Source of the DNA: an uncultured Actinomycetes bacterium
GTDB lineage: Bacteria > Actinomycetota > Thermoleophilia > Solirubrobacterales > Solirubrobacteraceae
Length of the DNA: 50,582 nt
Assembly: GCA_937888775.1 (NCBI GenBank)
Contig: CALAQT010000320.1
Span: 1 to 50,582 of the forward strand
Reading direction: 5' to 3'
The position numbers and the translations under genes were made by a program. Below the pieces are notes generated by a model. That model was given only the letters and a program-made list of their open reading frames with translations, had not been told where the DNA came from and did not search any database. Below are positions 32,467 through 39,906 of the stretch, piece after piece. Within the stretch, counting starts at the first letter, position 1. Every line of letters begins with the position of its first letter.

Positions 32467-33181
32467 CCCGCCGCTCGCGTTCACCGCCGGCCTGGGGCTG
32501 CTGGCGTTCGCCAAGTACTACGGATTCATCTTCCTGGGCCGCGCGCGCGACGCCGCCTCGCGGCTTGGCGAGGTCGGTTCCTCGCTGAGCATCGCAATGC
32601 TTGGAGTGATCATCTTGTTCCTCGGGGCCGTGGCTCCCTGGGAGATCCACGCGCTCGGCAGTGGGCTGCAATCGCTGCTGGGCGTCAACGCAGCCAACGC
32701 GGTGATCAGCCATCCACTCGTCCTGGGGCCGGTGTTTGCCAACTTCTCCGTACTGGCGCCCACCTGGCTGATGATCGTCCTTCCGACTTACTCGATGCTG
32801 GCGGTGCTCGTCGTGATGGCCACCCGCAGCCGCGGGACGCGGCGCGCCCCGGTCTGGGTAACCGGCAGCGGCGCCCAACTCGCGGCCGTCCAGTACCGAC
32901 CGTCGGCCTACTCCAACCCGATGCGAGTCATCCTACGAGGACCGCTCGGCTACCGAACGCACCTGATCGCGGGGACTGGCCCCGACCCTGAGTCCAGGCC
33001 GATCCTGCAAAGATCGGTGGTGCTCGCAATCGATCGCCTCGTCTACCGGCCGATTACCGAACTAGCCTTGACCGCGGCGTCGGGAGTCAGACGCCTGCAG
33101 TCCGGTCGGCTGTCCTTCTATCTGCTGTACATGCTTGCTGCTTTGATCCTTGCGCTCGCCCTGATCCCCATCCTGCACTGA
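32459..33181 (+). pseudogene. HyfB/NuoL-like membrane subunit, C-terminal fragment
   Basis: About 240 residues of the C-terminal part of a proton-pumping membrane subunit (hydrogenase-4 component B/Mrp-NuoL family, normally about 650 residues). IPPLAFTAGLGLLAFAKYYG and FIFLGRARDAASR are the typical late helix and GRxR loop. Three or four more helices follow, a cytoplasmic stretch with the VQYRPSAYSNPMR block, and a final LYMLAALILALALIPILH helix. The antiporter core with its lysines is missing. The fragment starts at the point where the MutS-like gene on the other strand also starts. It has no start codon of its own near the junction and overlaps the stress-protein gene by one base. Confidence 0.75.
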
Positions 33182-33615
33182 TGTTCCAACGGTTCCTGCT
33201 CGCCTGGGACGGGTCACAAGTGGCCCTGAGGGCGTTTGACGTCGCGATCGACATCACTCGTCGCTACGACGGAGAGCTGATTGCAGTCTCGATTGCCCAC
33301 AGCCCCGCGCACGCCGAGACCAGCTCCGATCGCCAACAGTCATCTCAGGCCGCCCGCCGTTACCTGCAGGAGAGCTTCGCCGAGGTCCGCGATCGCGCTG
33401 ACCGAGCCGGAGTCGCAATCGAGCACCAGATCATCGAGGGCGATCATCCCGCCCGCGCGCTGATCGATCACGCCCACCACAACGGCTTTGACCTGATCGT
33501 CTGCGGCCAGCACCACAGTCGGCGTGCGGGTCGCCTACTGCTGCACGGCGTGGCCGAGGACCTGGTCACGGCCGCCGTGATTCCCGTGCTGGTCGTCGGC
33601 GAAGAGCCTGACTGA
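33181..33615 (+). CDS. Universal stress protein (UspA family)
   Basis: The 144-residue single Usp domain begins FQRFLLAWDGSQVALRAFDV (first strand and the Asp that contacts nucleotide). A middle helix follows, then EHQIIEGDHPARALIDHAHH and FDLIVCGQHHSRRAG, and it ends LVTAAVIPVLVVGEEPD. The glycine-rich ATP-binding loop is present but not canonical (G-Q-H-H, then L-L-H-G), so nucleotide binding is uncertain. The protein is cytoplasmic and usually induced by stress or stasis. The ATG overlaps the stop of the HyfB-like fragment by one base, so it was the last gene of that operon and may now depend on a new promoter. Confidence 0.88.
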   Translation: MFQRFLLAWDGSQVALRAFDVAIDITRRYDGELIAVSIAHSPAHAETSSDRQQSSQAARRYLQESFAEVRDRADRAGVAIEHQIIEGDHPARALIDHAHHNGFDLIVCGQHHSRRAGRLLLHGVAEDLVTAAVIPVLVVGEEPD

Positions 33616-33653
33616 CAGCCTGTCAGCGCCGCAACAGATAGGCCCAGGACGGC

Positions 33654-34097
33654 TTAGCCGGCGCGGACGCTCAGCACGAGACCGGCCGGCTTAGAGGCAC
33701 CGATCCAGGCGCGCAGGCGAACGCGGCGGGTCGGCGCGCGCGGGCCGGCGCTCACGTGCGCACCGTCGAGGCTAATCTGTCGCGCGAGCGCGGGGCTGAT
33801 CCGCTCCAGGCGCGCGATCGAGGTGGTGTAGCGCCCAGAGCGCTCATACGCGGTCCGTTCGGCTGAAGCGGCCAGCGAGAGCACGGCGCGGGTCTCCACC
33901 TGCAGATCGTGCCCGCTGCGAGCGGCGGCGCCGAAAGCCGAAGCGGCCGCGGCGACGAACAGCACCACCACGAGCGCGAACGCCCGATTGGCCCATTCGC
34001 GGCGTCCTAGTCGGACGAGGATCCCGGCCACGACCGCAGCTGCCATCGCCACGAAAGCAAGGCCGACCGCGATCGTCGCCAGGGTCGAGAAGCTCAT
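33654..34097 (-). CDS. Two-helix membrane protein of unknown function
   Basis: This 147-residue protein has an N-terminal hydrophobic helix (TLATIAVGLAFVAMAAAVVA), a short loop with Arg/Glu, and a second helix (FALVVVLFVAAAASAFGAAA). An extracytoplasmic domain of about 85 residues follows, with SAERTAYERSGRYTTSIARL and a basic beta-rich end. The Ala-Glu-x-x-Tyr-x-x-x-G-x-Y-x-x-S segment resembles the pilin-like pattern found in small actinobacterial secreted domains, though a prepilin peptidase site is absent. It is encoded alone; the function is unknown. Confidence 0.65.
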   Translation of the reverse strand: MSFSTLATIAVGLAFVAMAAAVVAGILVRLGRREWANRAFALVVVLFVAAAASAFGAAARSGHDLQVETRAVLSLAASAERTAYERSGRYTTSIARLERISPALARQISLDGAHVSAGPRAPTRRVRLRAWIGASKPAGLVLSVRAG

Positions 34098-34167
34098 GAC
34101 GGAATCGTAGCCAGCGCCTGGGAGACCGTAGCGCGGCCCGCCGCGTCGGCGGACTCAGCCGCCCAGC

Positions 34168-34450
34168 ACCGCGTAATCCGCCGGCTGTACATCTCGGTCT
34201 TCGACGCGATCGGCATCGGCATCGGCGGGGTCACCGGTCCGCTGCTGTTCTAAGCGCTGATCAAAACCGGAAGCTACTTCCAAGCCGCGCTGGCGCTGAT
34301 CGTCGGCGCCGTGATGATGATCGTCGGCGGCATCGTCGAGCTGATCTACGGCGTCAAAGCCGAGGCCAGGGACTCGAGAACATCGCCAAGCCGCTGACCG
34401 CCGAGGGCGCCCGCGGGTCCAGTCCGGCCACCGCGCCGGCCACCGCGTAG
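34168..34450 (+). pseudogene. MFS transporter, C-terminal remnant
   Basis: Translation gives RRLYISVFDAIGIGIGGVTG, PLLF, an in-frame TAA (near 34252), then ALIKTGSYFQAALALIVGAV and MMIVGGIVELIYGVKAEA. A shift then leads to LENIAKPLTAEGARG and the stop at 34448. This is the last two helices and cytoplasmic tail of a major-facilitator transporter (family length about 450). The premature stop, the frameshift and the absence of the other ten helices make it a clear remnant. It does not appear on the other side of any nearby element. Confidence 0.7.
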
Positions 34451-34457
34451 TCCCGGG

Positions 34458-34844
34458 TCAGCGCACGAGCAGCTTGACGTGCATCCCAAGCGCCAGATGA
34501 CCGGGCATCGAGCAGTACAGCTCATAGCGTCCCGGCCCCAGACGCCACGTGGCCTGGTGCAGGGCGCCGGACTGCGTCACCCTGACGTCCTGCGCGGAGC
34601 CGGCCATGTGCCCGCCGGCGTTCAGGCGCCGGATCCGCAGGTCGTGGGCGTCCTGGCCGCGATTCCACAGCTGGACGGTCACCCGCCCGGCCGGCAAAGA
34701 CGAGCGCGAGGGCCACAGCGACCACTCCTGGGCGTAGACGAGCATCCGCGCCGGCGGCCGCTGGGCCGCCACGGCGCCGATCGCCGCCCCGGCGGCCATC
34801 AGGCCGGAGCACAGCAGCGTGAGCAGCGTCCGGCGCAGCTTCAT
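34458..34844 (-). CDS. Exported cupredoxin-like protein
   Basis: The 128-residue protein starts at ATG 34844, overlapping the stop of the DUF1501 gene (ATGA). Its signal peptide is KLRRTLLTLLCSGLMAAGAA. The mature part is a cupredoxin fold: RVTVQLWNRGQDAHDLRIRR provides the first His, and YCSMPGHLALGMHVKLLV the Cys, second His and Met of a type 1 copper site (C-x-x-x-x-H-x-x-x-x-M, with C-S-M-P-G-H). It could carry electrons or sense copper outside the membrane. Coupling to the DUF1800 and DUF1501 genes suggests all three act together in the envelope. Confidence 0.82.
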   Translation of the reverse strand: MKLRRTLLTLLCSGLMAAGAAIGAVAAQRPPARMLVYAQEWSLWPSRSSLPAGRVTVQLWNRGQDAHDLRIRRLNAGGHMAGSAQDVRVTQSGALHQATWRLGPGRYELYCSMPGHLALGMHVKLLVR

Positions 34845-36253
34845 TTGAGCAGTTGGTAGCGTTGGAAGCGATTGGCGTGGGGGATCACCGCGGCCGCATC
34901 GTGGCCCAGCCACTGCTCCAGCAGCGAGCAGTAGACGCCCCGGTAGTCGACGTTCTCCCGCTGGTTGCCGTTCACGTCAAGGCGGGTCAGGCCGGGCCAT
35001 TCGCCGACCATCGTGCCGCTGGCCCGGGTGCCGATCAGCAGCGAGACGCCGGCCGCGCCGTGGTCGGTCCCGTTGGATCCGTTCTCCTGCGCGCGGCGCC
35101 CGAACTCCGACCAGACGTGGACGAGCACCCGGTCGGCGATCCCGCGCGCTTCCAGGTCTGCTTGGAAGGCGGCGATCGAGTCGGCGATCAGCGACAGCCC
35201 GGGGTCAAACGTGCCCGCTTGGGCGGAGTGGGTGTCGAACTGCGTGTCGGAGGTCAGCGCCACGCATTTCAGCGGCAGTCCGGCGGCGATCATCGCCGAG
35301 AGTCCCGCCAGGCGCTGGGGGAAGTCAGAGCTGGCCGACTTGGGGTAGGTGACCGGGCTGGTGTAGGCGGCGTTGCCGCCGGCGTTGCGAAACGGGGCCA
35401 GCGCGTGGCGCAAGATCCCGACCTCAGAGGCGGCCTGGGCGACCTGGGCGATCGCCGCGTCGGCGGAGTGGCGCTGGCTGGCACCGAGTCTCGACGCCGA
35501 TTCCAGCGTGTAGTTGAACACTTCGCCCCAGACGCCATTGAGCCACAGCGAGAAGTCCTCCGGCCGGTCGATGGCCGCCACCGGATTGCGCGCCGTGGCA
35601 AGTGTCGGGTTCATCTGACCGTCCATCGAAAGTCCCTGCAGCGGGTTGGTGGTGCTGCCCGCCACGTCCAGGTAGCGCCCGAGCCAGCCGGTGGTGATCG
35701 AGGTCTCGGTGACCCCGACCTCCCAGTAGTGGCGCGAGGTGAAATGCGACATGTCCGGGCTGGTGTAGCCGATCCCGGGGAACACGCTGACCTTGCCAGC
35801 GTCGTGCAGCTGGGCGAACGAGGTGGCGGCCGGATGCCAGCGCAGCCGCGGATCCTCGGTGAACGCGACGCCGGCCGTCACCGGGACCGCCAGTGTCGGC
35901 CGCAGCTTCTCATACAACGGGTCGCCGGCCGGGGCGAGCAGCGACAGCGCGTCGATCCCGCCGGCCAAGAAGACCGAGACGATCACCGGACTGGCGCGAC
36001 CCTGGGTGGTGGCGGCCTGGGCGATGCCGTCCTGAAGCATGCGCCCGGTCACGCCCAGGCGCCCGGCGCCGTAGACCGACACCAGGCCGCCGGCCGCGCC
36101 GAGCAGGAAGCGACGCCGGTCAAGGCCCGCGCCGGCGGGCACCGGCATCCGCGGGTCCCACTCACGCCCCGAGCCCGGAGCGCCGCCGGCCACCGCCCGG
36201 CGGATCGCCTGCGAACGCGTGAAGCTCTCACAGCAGTTGGGCTCGCCGGCCAT
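34841..36253 (-). CDS. DUF1501 twin-arginine exported protein
   Basis: This 470-residue DUF1501 protein has a Tat-type signal after a short N-terminal segment (LDRRRFLLGAAGGLVSVYGA, residues about 43-62). Family blocks are visible: VIVSVFLAGGIDALSLLAPA, DMSHFTSRHYWEVG, GWLGRYLDVAG, TQFDTHSAQAGTFDPGLSLI, VLVHVWSEFGRRAQENGSNG and TDHGAAGVSLLIG. The GG-D, H-S, E-F-G-R and D-H-G positions resemble the metal-binding alkaline-phosphatase fold, but no activity is established for the family. ATG 36253 overlaps the stop of the DUF1800 gene by one base. DUF1501 and DUF1800 proteins nearly always pair, and here a cupredoxin is added. Confidence 0.92.
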   Translation of the reverse strand: MAGEPNCCESFTRSQAIRRAVAGGAPGSGREWDPRMPVPAGAGLDRRRFLLGAAGGLVSVYGAGRLGVTGRMLQDGIAQAATTQGRASPVIVSVFLAGGIDALSLLAPAGDPLYEKLRPTLAVPVTAGVAFTEDPRLRWHPAATSFAQLHDAGKVSVFPGIGYTSPDMSHFTSRHYWEVGVTETSITTGWLGRYLDVAGSTTNPLQGLSMDGQMNPTLATARNPVAAIDRPEDFSLWLNGVWGEVFNYTLESASRLGASQRHSADAAIAQVAQAASEVGILRHALAPFRNAGGNAAYTSPVTYPKSASSDFPQRLAGLSAMIAAGLPLKCVALTSDTQFDTHSAQAGTFDPGLSLIADSIAAFQADLEARGIADRVLVHVWSEFGRRAQENGSNGTDHGAAGVSLLIGTRASGTMVGEWPGLTRLDVNGNQRENVDYRGVYCSLLEQWLGHDAAAVIPHANRFQRYQLLK

Positions 36254-37611
36254 CAGCAGGTCTGCCAGTCCGGAGTGGTCGGGATCAGCGCGCGCAGCGC
36301 GTTCTGGCGCAGGAGGCGGTAGCTGACCTGCTCCCAATCGGCGGTAATCGCGCGCTGGGTGCGGCGGCTGAAGGCCAGCAGGTTGCGCCGGGTGGCCGCC
36401 GACAGCTGCGGGTCTCCCCAGTGGCGCAGCGCCGAGCTGACAGCCGCCGAGGCGTTCTCCTTGACGGGGTACTTCTTGCCGTTGGGATCCAGTACTCGAC
36501 CCTCCATCGCGCAGGTCACGGCGGTGAAGCGCGCCGCCCAGCGGGAGGTGTCAAGCCAGTGCGTGTAGTCCCAGCCGGCCACGTTGGGCGGCGCGAACAG
36601 CCGCTGGCCGGTCTGCTCGCCGATCCACGACCAGTCATCGGTCTCGATCGTCCGGTCCAGCGCCCGCAGCAGCCCGGCGCAGTAGACCACCGGCGGGATC
36701 ACCATCCGCGGTCCCTCGTAAAATAGGGGGTGGCGGAGGATCGCCTCCATCAGCGGCCGGACCTCGTGGCCGCTGGCCACGTAGGTGCGCTCCAGCGCTC
36801 GCTGATCGCCGCCGGGCGCGGGGGCGCCGACGAGGTAGCCCCACAGCTTGGCCACCATGAACGAGGGGTGCAGCGGATGCTCCACGCACAGCCGGCAGGT
36901 GTCGCGCCAGTCAAACCGGCCGCGGTGACCGAAGATCCGCTTGGCCCCCGTGTCGTGCAGGCTCGGGTCAAAGCGGAAGTTCGTCGGTCCCGAGTTGTTC
37001 CAGTCATTGGTGAAGCCGGTCAGCGCGCGGGCCTGCTGATGCACGTCGTGCTGCGCGTAGGCGCCACGGTCGACACCGAGCGTGAACAGCTCCATCACCT
37101 CGCGGCCGTAATTCTCGTTCGGGCTGTACTTGGTGTTGGAGGTGCCCGACAGCCAGAGCAGCATCGCGGGGTCGCGCGTGACCTCCAGCAGCAGGTCGTG
37201 AAAGTTACCCAGCGCCCGAGCGCGCATCATCCGGTTCTGGCCGAGCATCAGCTTGGCGCTGGACGCCTCGACCGAGGTGGCAAACCAGCTGTGCCAGATC
37301 AGCGTCATTCGCTCCACCAGCTGCCGGTCAGAGCGCACCATCCGGTCCAGCCACCAGCAGTGGTCGTCTCCCCACATGTTGATCGGGTCAAGCGGCTGGC
37401 CCTGGGCGTTGTGCGGCGGCGCCCCGGAGAGCACGGCAGGCCCGGAGGGCCGGGTCAGCGAGGCCACGGCGCCGTCGAGCCCCATTTGCGCCAGCGCCCG
37501 CGCCTGTCCCGGCCGGGGTCCGAAGCCGGCCCGCCACAGTAGACGAGTGGCCTGCCGTTCGGTGAACGGCCCGCTGTAGGTAGCGATCGGTGAGCTCGGC
37601 AGAGAGGCCAT
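36253..37611 (-). CDS. DUF1800 family protein
   Basis: The 452-residue protein opens ATRLLWRAGFGPRPGQ, the typical DUF1800 start, and includes GDDHCWWLDRMVRSDRQLVE, RMTLIWHSWFATSVE, FHDLLLEVTRDPAMLLWLSG, PNENYGREVMELFTLG and VAGWDYTHWLDTS. It is all-helical and of unknown function. Family genes sit next to DUF1501, which is the case here. No clear signal peptide precedes it, although export by partner piggy-back is possible. I use ATG 37611; an upstream GTG at 37647 adds 12 poorly conserved residues. It is the first gene of a three-gene, overlapping operon. Confidence 0.92.
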   Translation of the reverse strand: MASLPSSPIATYSGPFTERQATRLLWRAGFGPRPGQARALAQMGLDGAVASLTRPSGPAVLSGAPPHNAQGQPLDPINMWGDDHCWWLDRMVRSDRQLVERMTLIWHSWFATSVEASSAKLMLGQNRMMRARALGNFHDLLLEVTRDPAMLLWLSGTSNTKYSPNENYGREVMELFTLGVDRGAYAQHDVHQQARALTGFTNDWNNSGPTNFRFDPSLHDTGAKRIFGHRGRFDWRDTCRLCVEHPLHPSFMVAKLWGYLVGAPAPGGDQRALERTYVASGHEVRPLMEAILRHPLFYEGPRMVIPPVVYCAGLLRALDRTIETDDWSWIGEQTGQRLFAPPNVAGWDYTHWLDTSRWAARFTAVTCAMEGRVLDPNGKKYPVKENASAAVSSALRHWGDPQLSAATRRNLLAFSRRTQRAITADWEQVSYRLLRQNALRALIPTTPDWQTC

Positions 37612-37952
37612 GAGGGCAGGCCCATCGCGGTCACTCCCGCCGGGCACCTGTTCTTATTCGGCGCCCCGGACGCCGAACATGAGCCAAACCCAGCCCTCAG
37701 CCCATGATCTCCAGCTATAGCAAGCTATCGGCAGGGATTGAGCGCGGGTGACGCCCGTCACTCACCGGGGTTGACCGTCCCGGTGTCAAACCCGGAGTTG
37801 CCGGCCGTCGCGGTATGTGCGGTCTGGTCGTGGTTGGTGAACGTCACGCGCGCGCCGGCGACCTGGATCGGGGCGGTGATCCAGGGGGCCGGCCGGTCCG
37901 TAGAGATAGTCGTGACCTCAAGCACGCAACCGGGCTGGGAAAGGAGAGCCGA

Positions 37953-38133
37953 TGACCGAATTTGTCCCTACGTATCCAGCGCGTTTACCGCCGGCGGCGC
38001 CAGCGACATCGACATCCTCAACTTCGCGCTTACCCTCGAGCGATCACCGGCGCCGGGGGAACGCCGGTCATTTGACAAGCCGCTGAGCAAGAAGCAGGTG
38101 CTCGCGAAGGCAGGTCCTCTGATCAAGGGGTAG
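37953..38133 (+). pseudogene. Ferritin-like protein remnant
   Basis: Pieces of one protein lie in two frames. MTEFVPTYPARL begins at ATG 37953. In the other frame come GASDIDILNFALTLE (the first helix of ferritin_2-type proteins), then KPLSKKQVLAKAGPLIKG. RRRGNAGHLTS of the first frame fits the loop between them. At least one base change of frame and a deletion of the Y-L-E-A-x-F-Y segment are needed to explain the pieces. Proteins of this family are about 300 residues and are exported; here only some 60 residues remain, ending at TAG 38131. Confidence 0.55.
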
Positions 38134-38229
38134 ATGATCTGCCAATCCGTGACGGCGCGGCCTGCGAGATTCCCTCCTCCCTCGCGGGTCGCGTCGTCAC
38201 ATGCCTCCGGATCTGATCCAATCAAACCC

Positions 38230-38841
38230 GTGTTCCGACCAACCAAGAGCCTTCGTCACATCCAGCCGGGCGACCTGCTGACGCTAGCCGACGAGGATCT
38301 GATGCAGCTGGTCCACGACGGTGAGGCGCGCGCGTTCGAGGTGATCTTCGATCGCCACGCCAGCGCCGCCTTCTCGCTGGCCTACCGCATGTGCGGACGG
38401 CGGGCGATGGCCGAGGACGTGGTCCAGGAGGCCTTCCTGTCGCTCTGGCGCAGCGGAGCGCGCTATGACCGCACGCGTGGCAGCGTGCGATCCTGGGTGC
38501 TCAGCGTGGTGCACAACCGCGCGATCGACGCATTCCGGCGCGAGGTCGTGCGCGACAAGCGCGATGTGCACGACGACGGCATCGCCGAGCGGATGCCGTC
38601 CGCCCAGCGGACCGATGCCGAGGTCGAGCGCCGCGACGAGGCCCAGCAGGTGCGCAGCGCGCTCGGCGAGCTGCCCAAGGACCAGCGTCAGGTGATCGAG
38701 CTCGCCTACTTCGGTGGCTTCACGCATATGCAGATCGCCGAGATGCTGCGGTTGCCACCCGGCACCGTGAAGGGCAGGATGAGACTCGGACTGACCAAGA
38801 TGCGGCTCGCCCTCGGCGATCCCGCGGGGGTAATGCCATGA
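38230..38841 (+). CDS. sigK: ECF RNA polymerase sigma factor (SigK-like)
   Basis: This 203-residue ECF sigma factor from GTG 38230 has region 2 (FEVIFDRHASAAFSLAYRMC; DVVQEAFLSLWRSGARYD; GSVRSWVLSVVHNRAIDAFR) and region 4 (LGELPKDQRQVIELAYFGGF; THMQIAEMLRLPPGTVKGRM). It would direct polymerase to stress promoters and be held inactive by the anti-sigma factor encoded next, whose ATG overlaps its TGA by four bases. The SigK assignment rests on the gene order (rskA, FAD oxidoreductase, DUF1365, cyclopropane synthase-like), as in M. tuberculosis Rv0444c-Rv0449c. A longer frame to 38134 exists but the extension is not sigma-like. Confidence 0.9.
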   Translation: MFRPTKSLRHIQPGDLLTLADEDLMQLVHDGEARAFEVIFDRHASAAFSLAYRMCGRRAMAEDVVQEAFLSLWRSGARYDRTRGSVRSWVLSVVHNRAIDAFRREVVRDKRDVHDDGIAERMPSAQRTDAEVERRDEAQQVRSALGELPKDQRQVIELAYFGGFTHMQIAEMLRLPPGTVKGRMRLGLTKMRLALGDPAGVMP

Positions 38842-39533
38842 CCGAAGATCAGCGCCCGCCCACCCACGATTGCGGAGCCGACGCCGCTGCGTACGCGCTC
38901 GGTGCCCTGGACGAGGCGGACGCCGAAGCGTTCCGGGCGCATCTGGCGACCTGCATCGTGTGCCGCGATGAGCTGGCCGCCTTGCAGCAGGTGGTCGATG
39001 TGCTGCCGATGAGCGCCCCGCAGCACGGCGCTCCGCGCCGCCTGAAACGCAACGTGATGCGCGCCGTGCACCAGGAGCCCAGACAGGCCCCGGAGTCCGC
39101 CCGGCCGCGCTCGCGCCCGTGGCTCTCGTGGTCGTTCGCGCCCCAGCCGCTGGCGGCATTGGGGTTGGCGCTGGTGGTGATCGTCGCCGGACTGGGGGGC
39201 CTGGAGCTCGCCTCCAATGGCGGCCTGACCACACGCGTGATCCGGGCCAGCAAGGGCAGCGCGGAGCTGCGGCTGACCGGCGATCGCGGCGAGCTGATCG
39301 TCAATCACCTTCCCGCACCGCCACCGGGGCGCATCTACGAGGTCTGGCTGCAGCGAGCGCGCCACACGCCATCGCCGACGAGCGCGCTGTTCAGCGTGAC
39401 CGCCGCCGGCACCGGTGACGTCGACGTGCCCGGGAGCCTGCGCGGCGTCAGCCGGGTGCTGGTCACCCAGGAGCCCGCCGGCGGCAGCCGGGTGCCGACC
39501 CGTGCGCCCGTGATCGTTGCGTCGGTTGACTGA
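38838..39533 (+). CDS. rskA: RskA-type transmembrane anti-sigma factor
   Basis: The 231-residue protein has an N-terminal cytoplasmic anti-sigma domain with a zinc-finger-like motif (DCGADAAAYALGALDEADAE; AHLATCIVCRDELA, giving H-x-x-x-C-x-x-C). A single membrane helix (PLAALGLALVVIVAGLGGL) lies near residues 103-121. An external RskA domain (AELRLTGDRGELIVNHLPAP; GRIYEVWLQRARHTP; VLVTQEPAGGSRVPT) completes it. It sequesters the sigma factor until site-1 and site-2 proteolysis releases it. The start overlaps the sigma gene (ATGA), which fixes their stoichiometry. No catalytic domain is present. This is a standard actinobacterial pair. Confidence 0.92.
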   Translation: MTEDQRPPTHDCGADAAAYALGALDEADAEAFRAHLATCIVCRDELAALQQVVDVLPMSAPQHGAPRRLKRNVMRAVHQEPRQAPESARPRSRPWLSWSFAPQPLAALGLALVVIVAGLGGLELASNGGLTTRVIRASKGSAELRLTGDRGELIVNHLPAPPPGRIYEVWLQRARHTPSPTSALFSVTAAGTGDVDVPGSLRGVSRVLVTQEPAGGSRVPTRAPVIVASVD

Positions 39534-39598
39534 TCCAAACCGGCTCCGGCCTCGTATCGCAAGACAGCCTCGAAATTCACAAGCGATCGGAGCTTCAC

Positions 39599-39859
39599 AT
39601 GATGGGACTCGATAATCCAATTCATCTCGCCTTCCTGCTGATCCTGCTGCTGCTCGTGTTCGGCGCCAAGCGCCTGCCCGAGATGGGCCGCTCGCTGGGA
39701 TCCGGCCTGCGCGGCTTCAGGGAGTCGATCAGCGGAGAGGAGCCCAGCGCCCACCTCCACGCCGAGCCGGCCGCCGTCCGCGCCGAGGAGCTGACGATGC
39801 CCGTGCCGGTCACCACCGACGCGGTCACCGAGCGCACCCCCGCCCAGCCGGTCGCCTGA
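39599..39859 (+). CDS. tatA: Sec-independent translocase subunit TatA
   Basis: The 86-residue protein has the TatA/B/E layout: a short N-terminal segment, one membrane helix (HLAFLLILLLLVFGAKRLPE) with the conserved F-G-x-x-x-L-P-E hinge, then an amphipathic helix (MGRSLGSGLRGFRESI) and an acidic/Pro tail. In the cytoplasmic membrane TatA multimerises to let folded twin-arginine proteins through. ATG 39599 has GGAG seven bases upstream; a second ATG follows at once. It lies 66 bp after rskA and 47 bp before tatC. No TatB is in view, as is common in actinobacteria with minimal or distributed Tat genes. Confidence 0.93.
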   Translation: MMGLDNPIHLAFLLILLLLVFGAKRLPEMGRSLGSGLRGFRESISGEEPSAHLHAEPAAVRAEELTMPVPVTTDAVTERTPAQPVA

Positions 39860-39906
39860 GCGCACTCCCGCCTCAGCCACCGATCCAAGCCCGGGACCCG
39901 ATTCAC

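Noticed and set aside
34853..36322. Long + strand open frame (489 codons) opposite DUF1501
   Set aside because: It is antisense to a clear family protein and has no motif or ribosome binding site.
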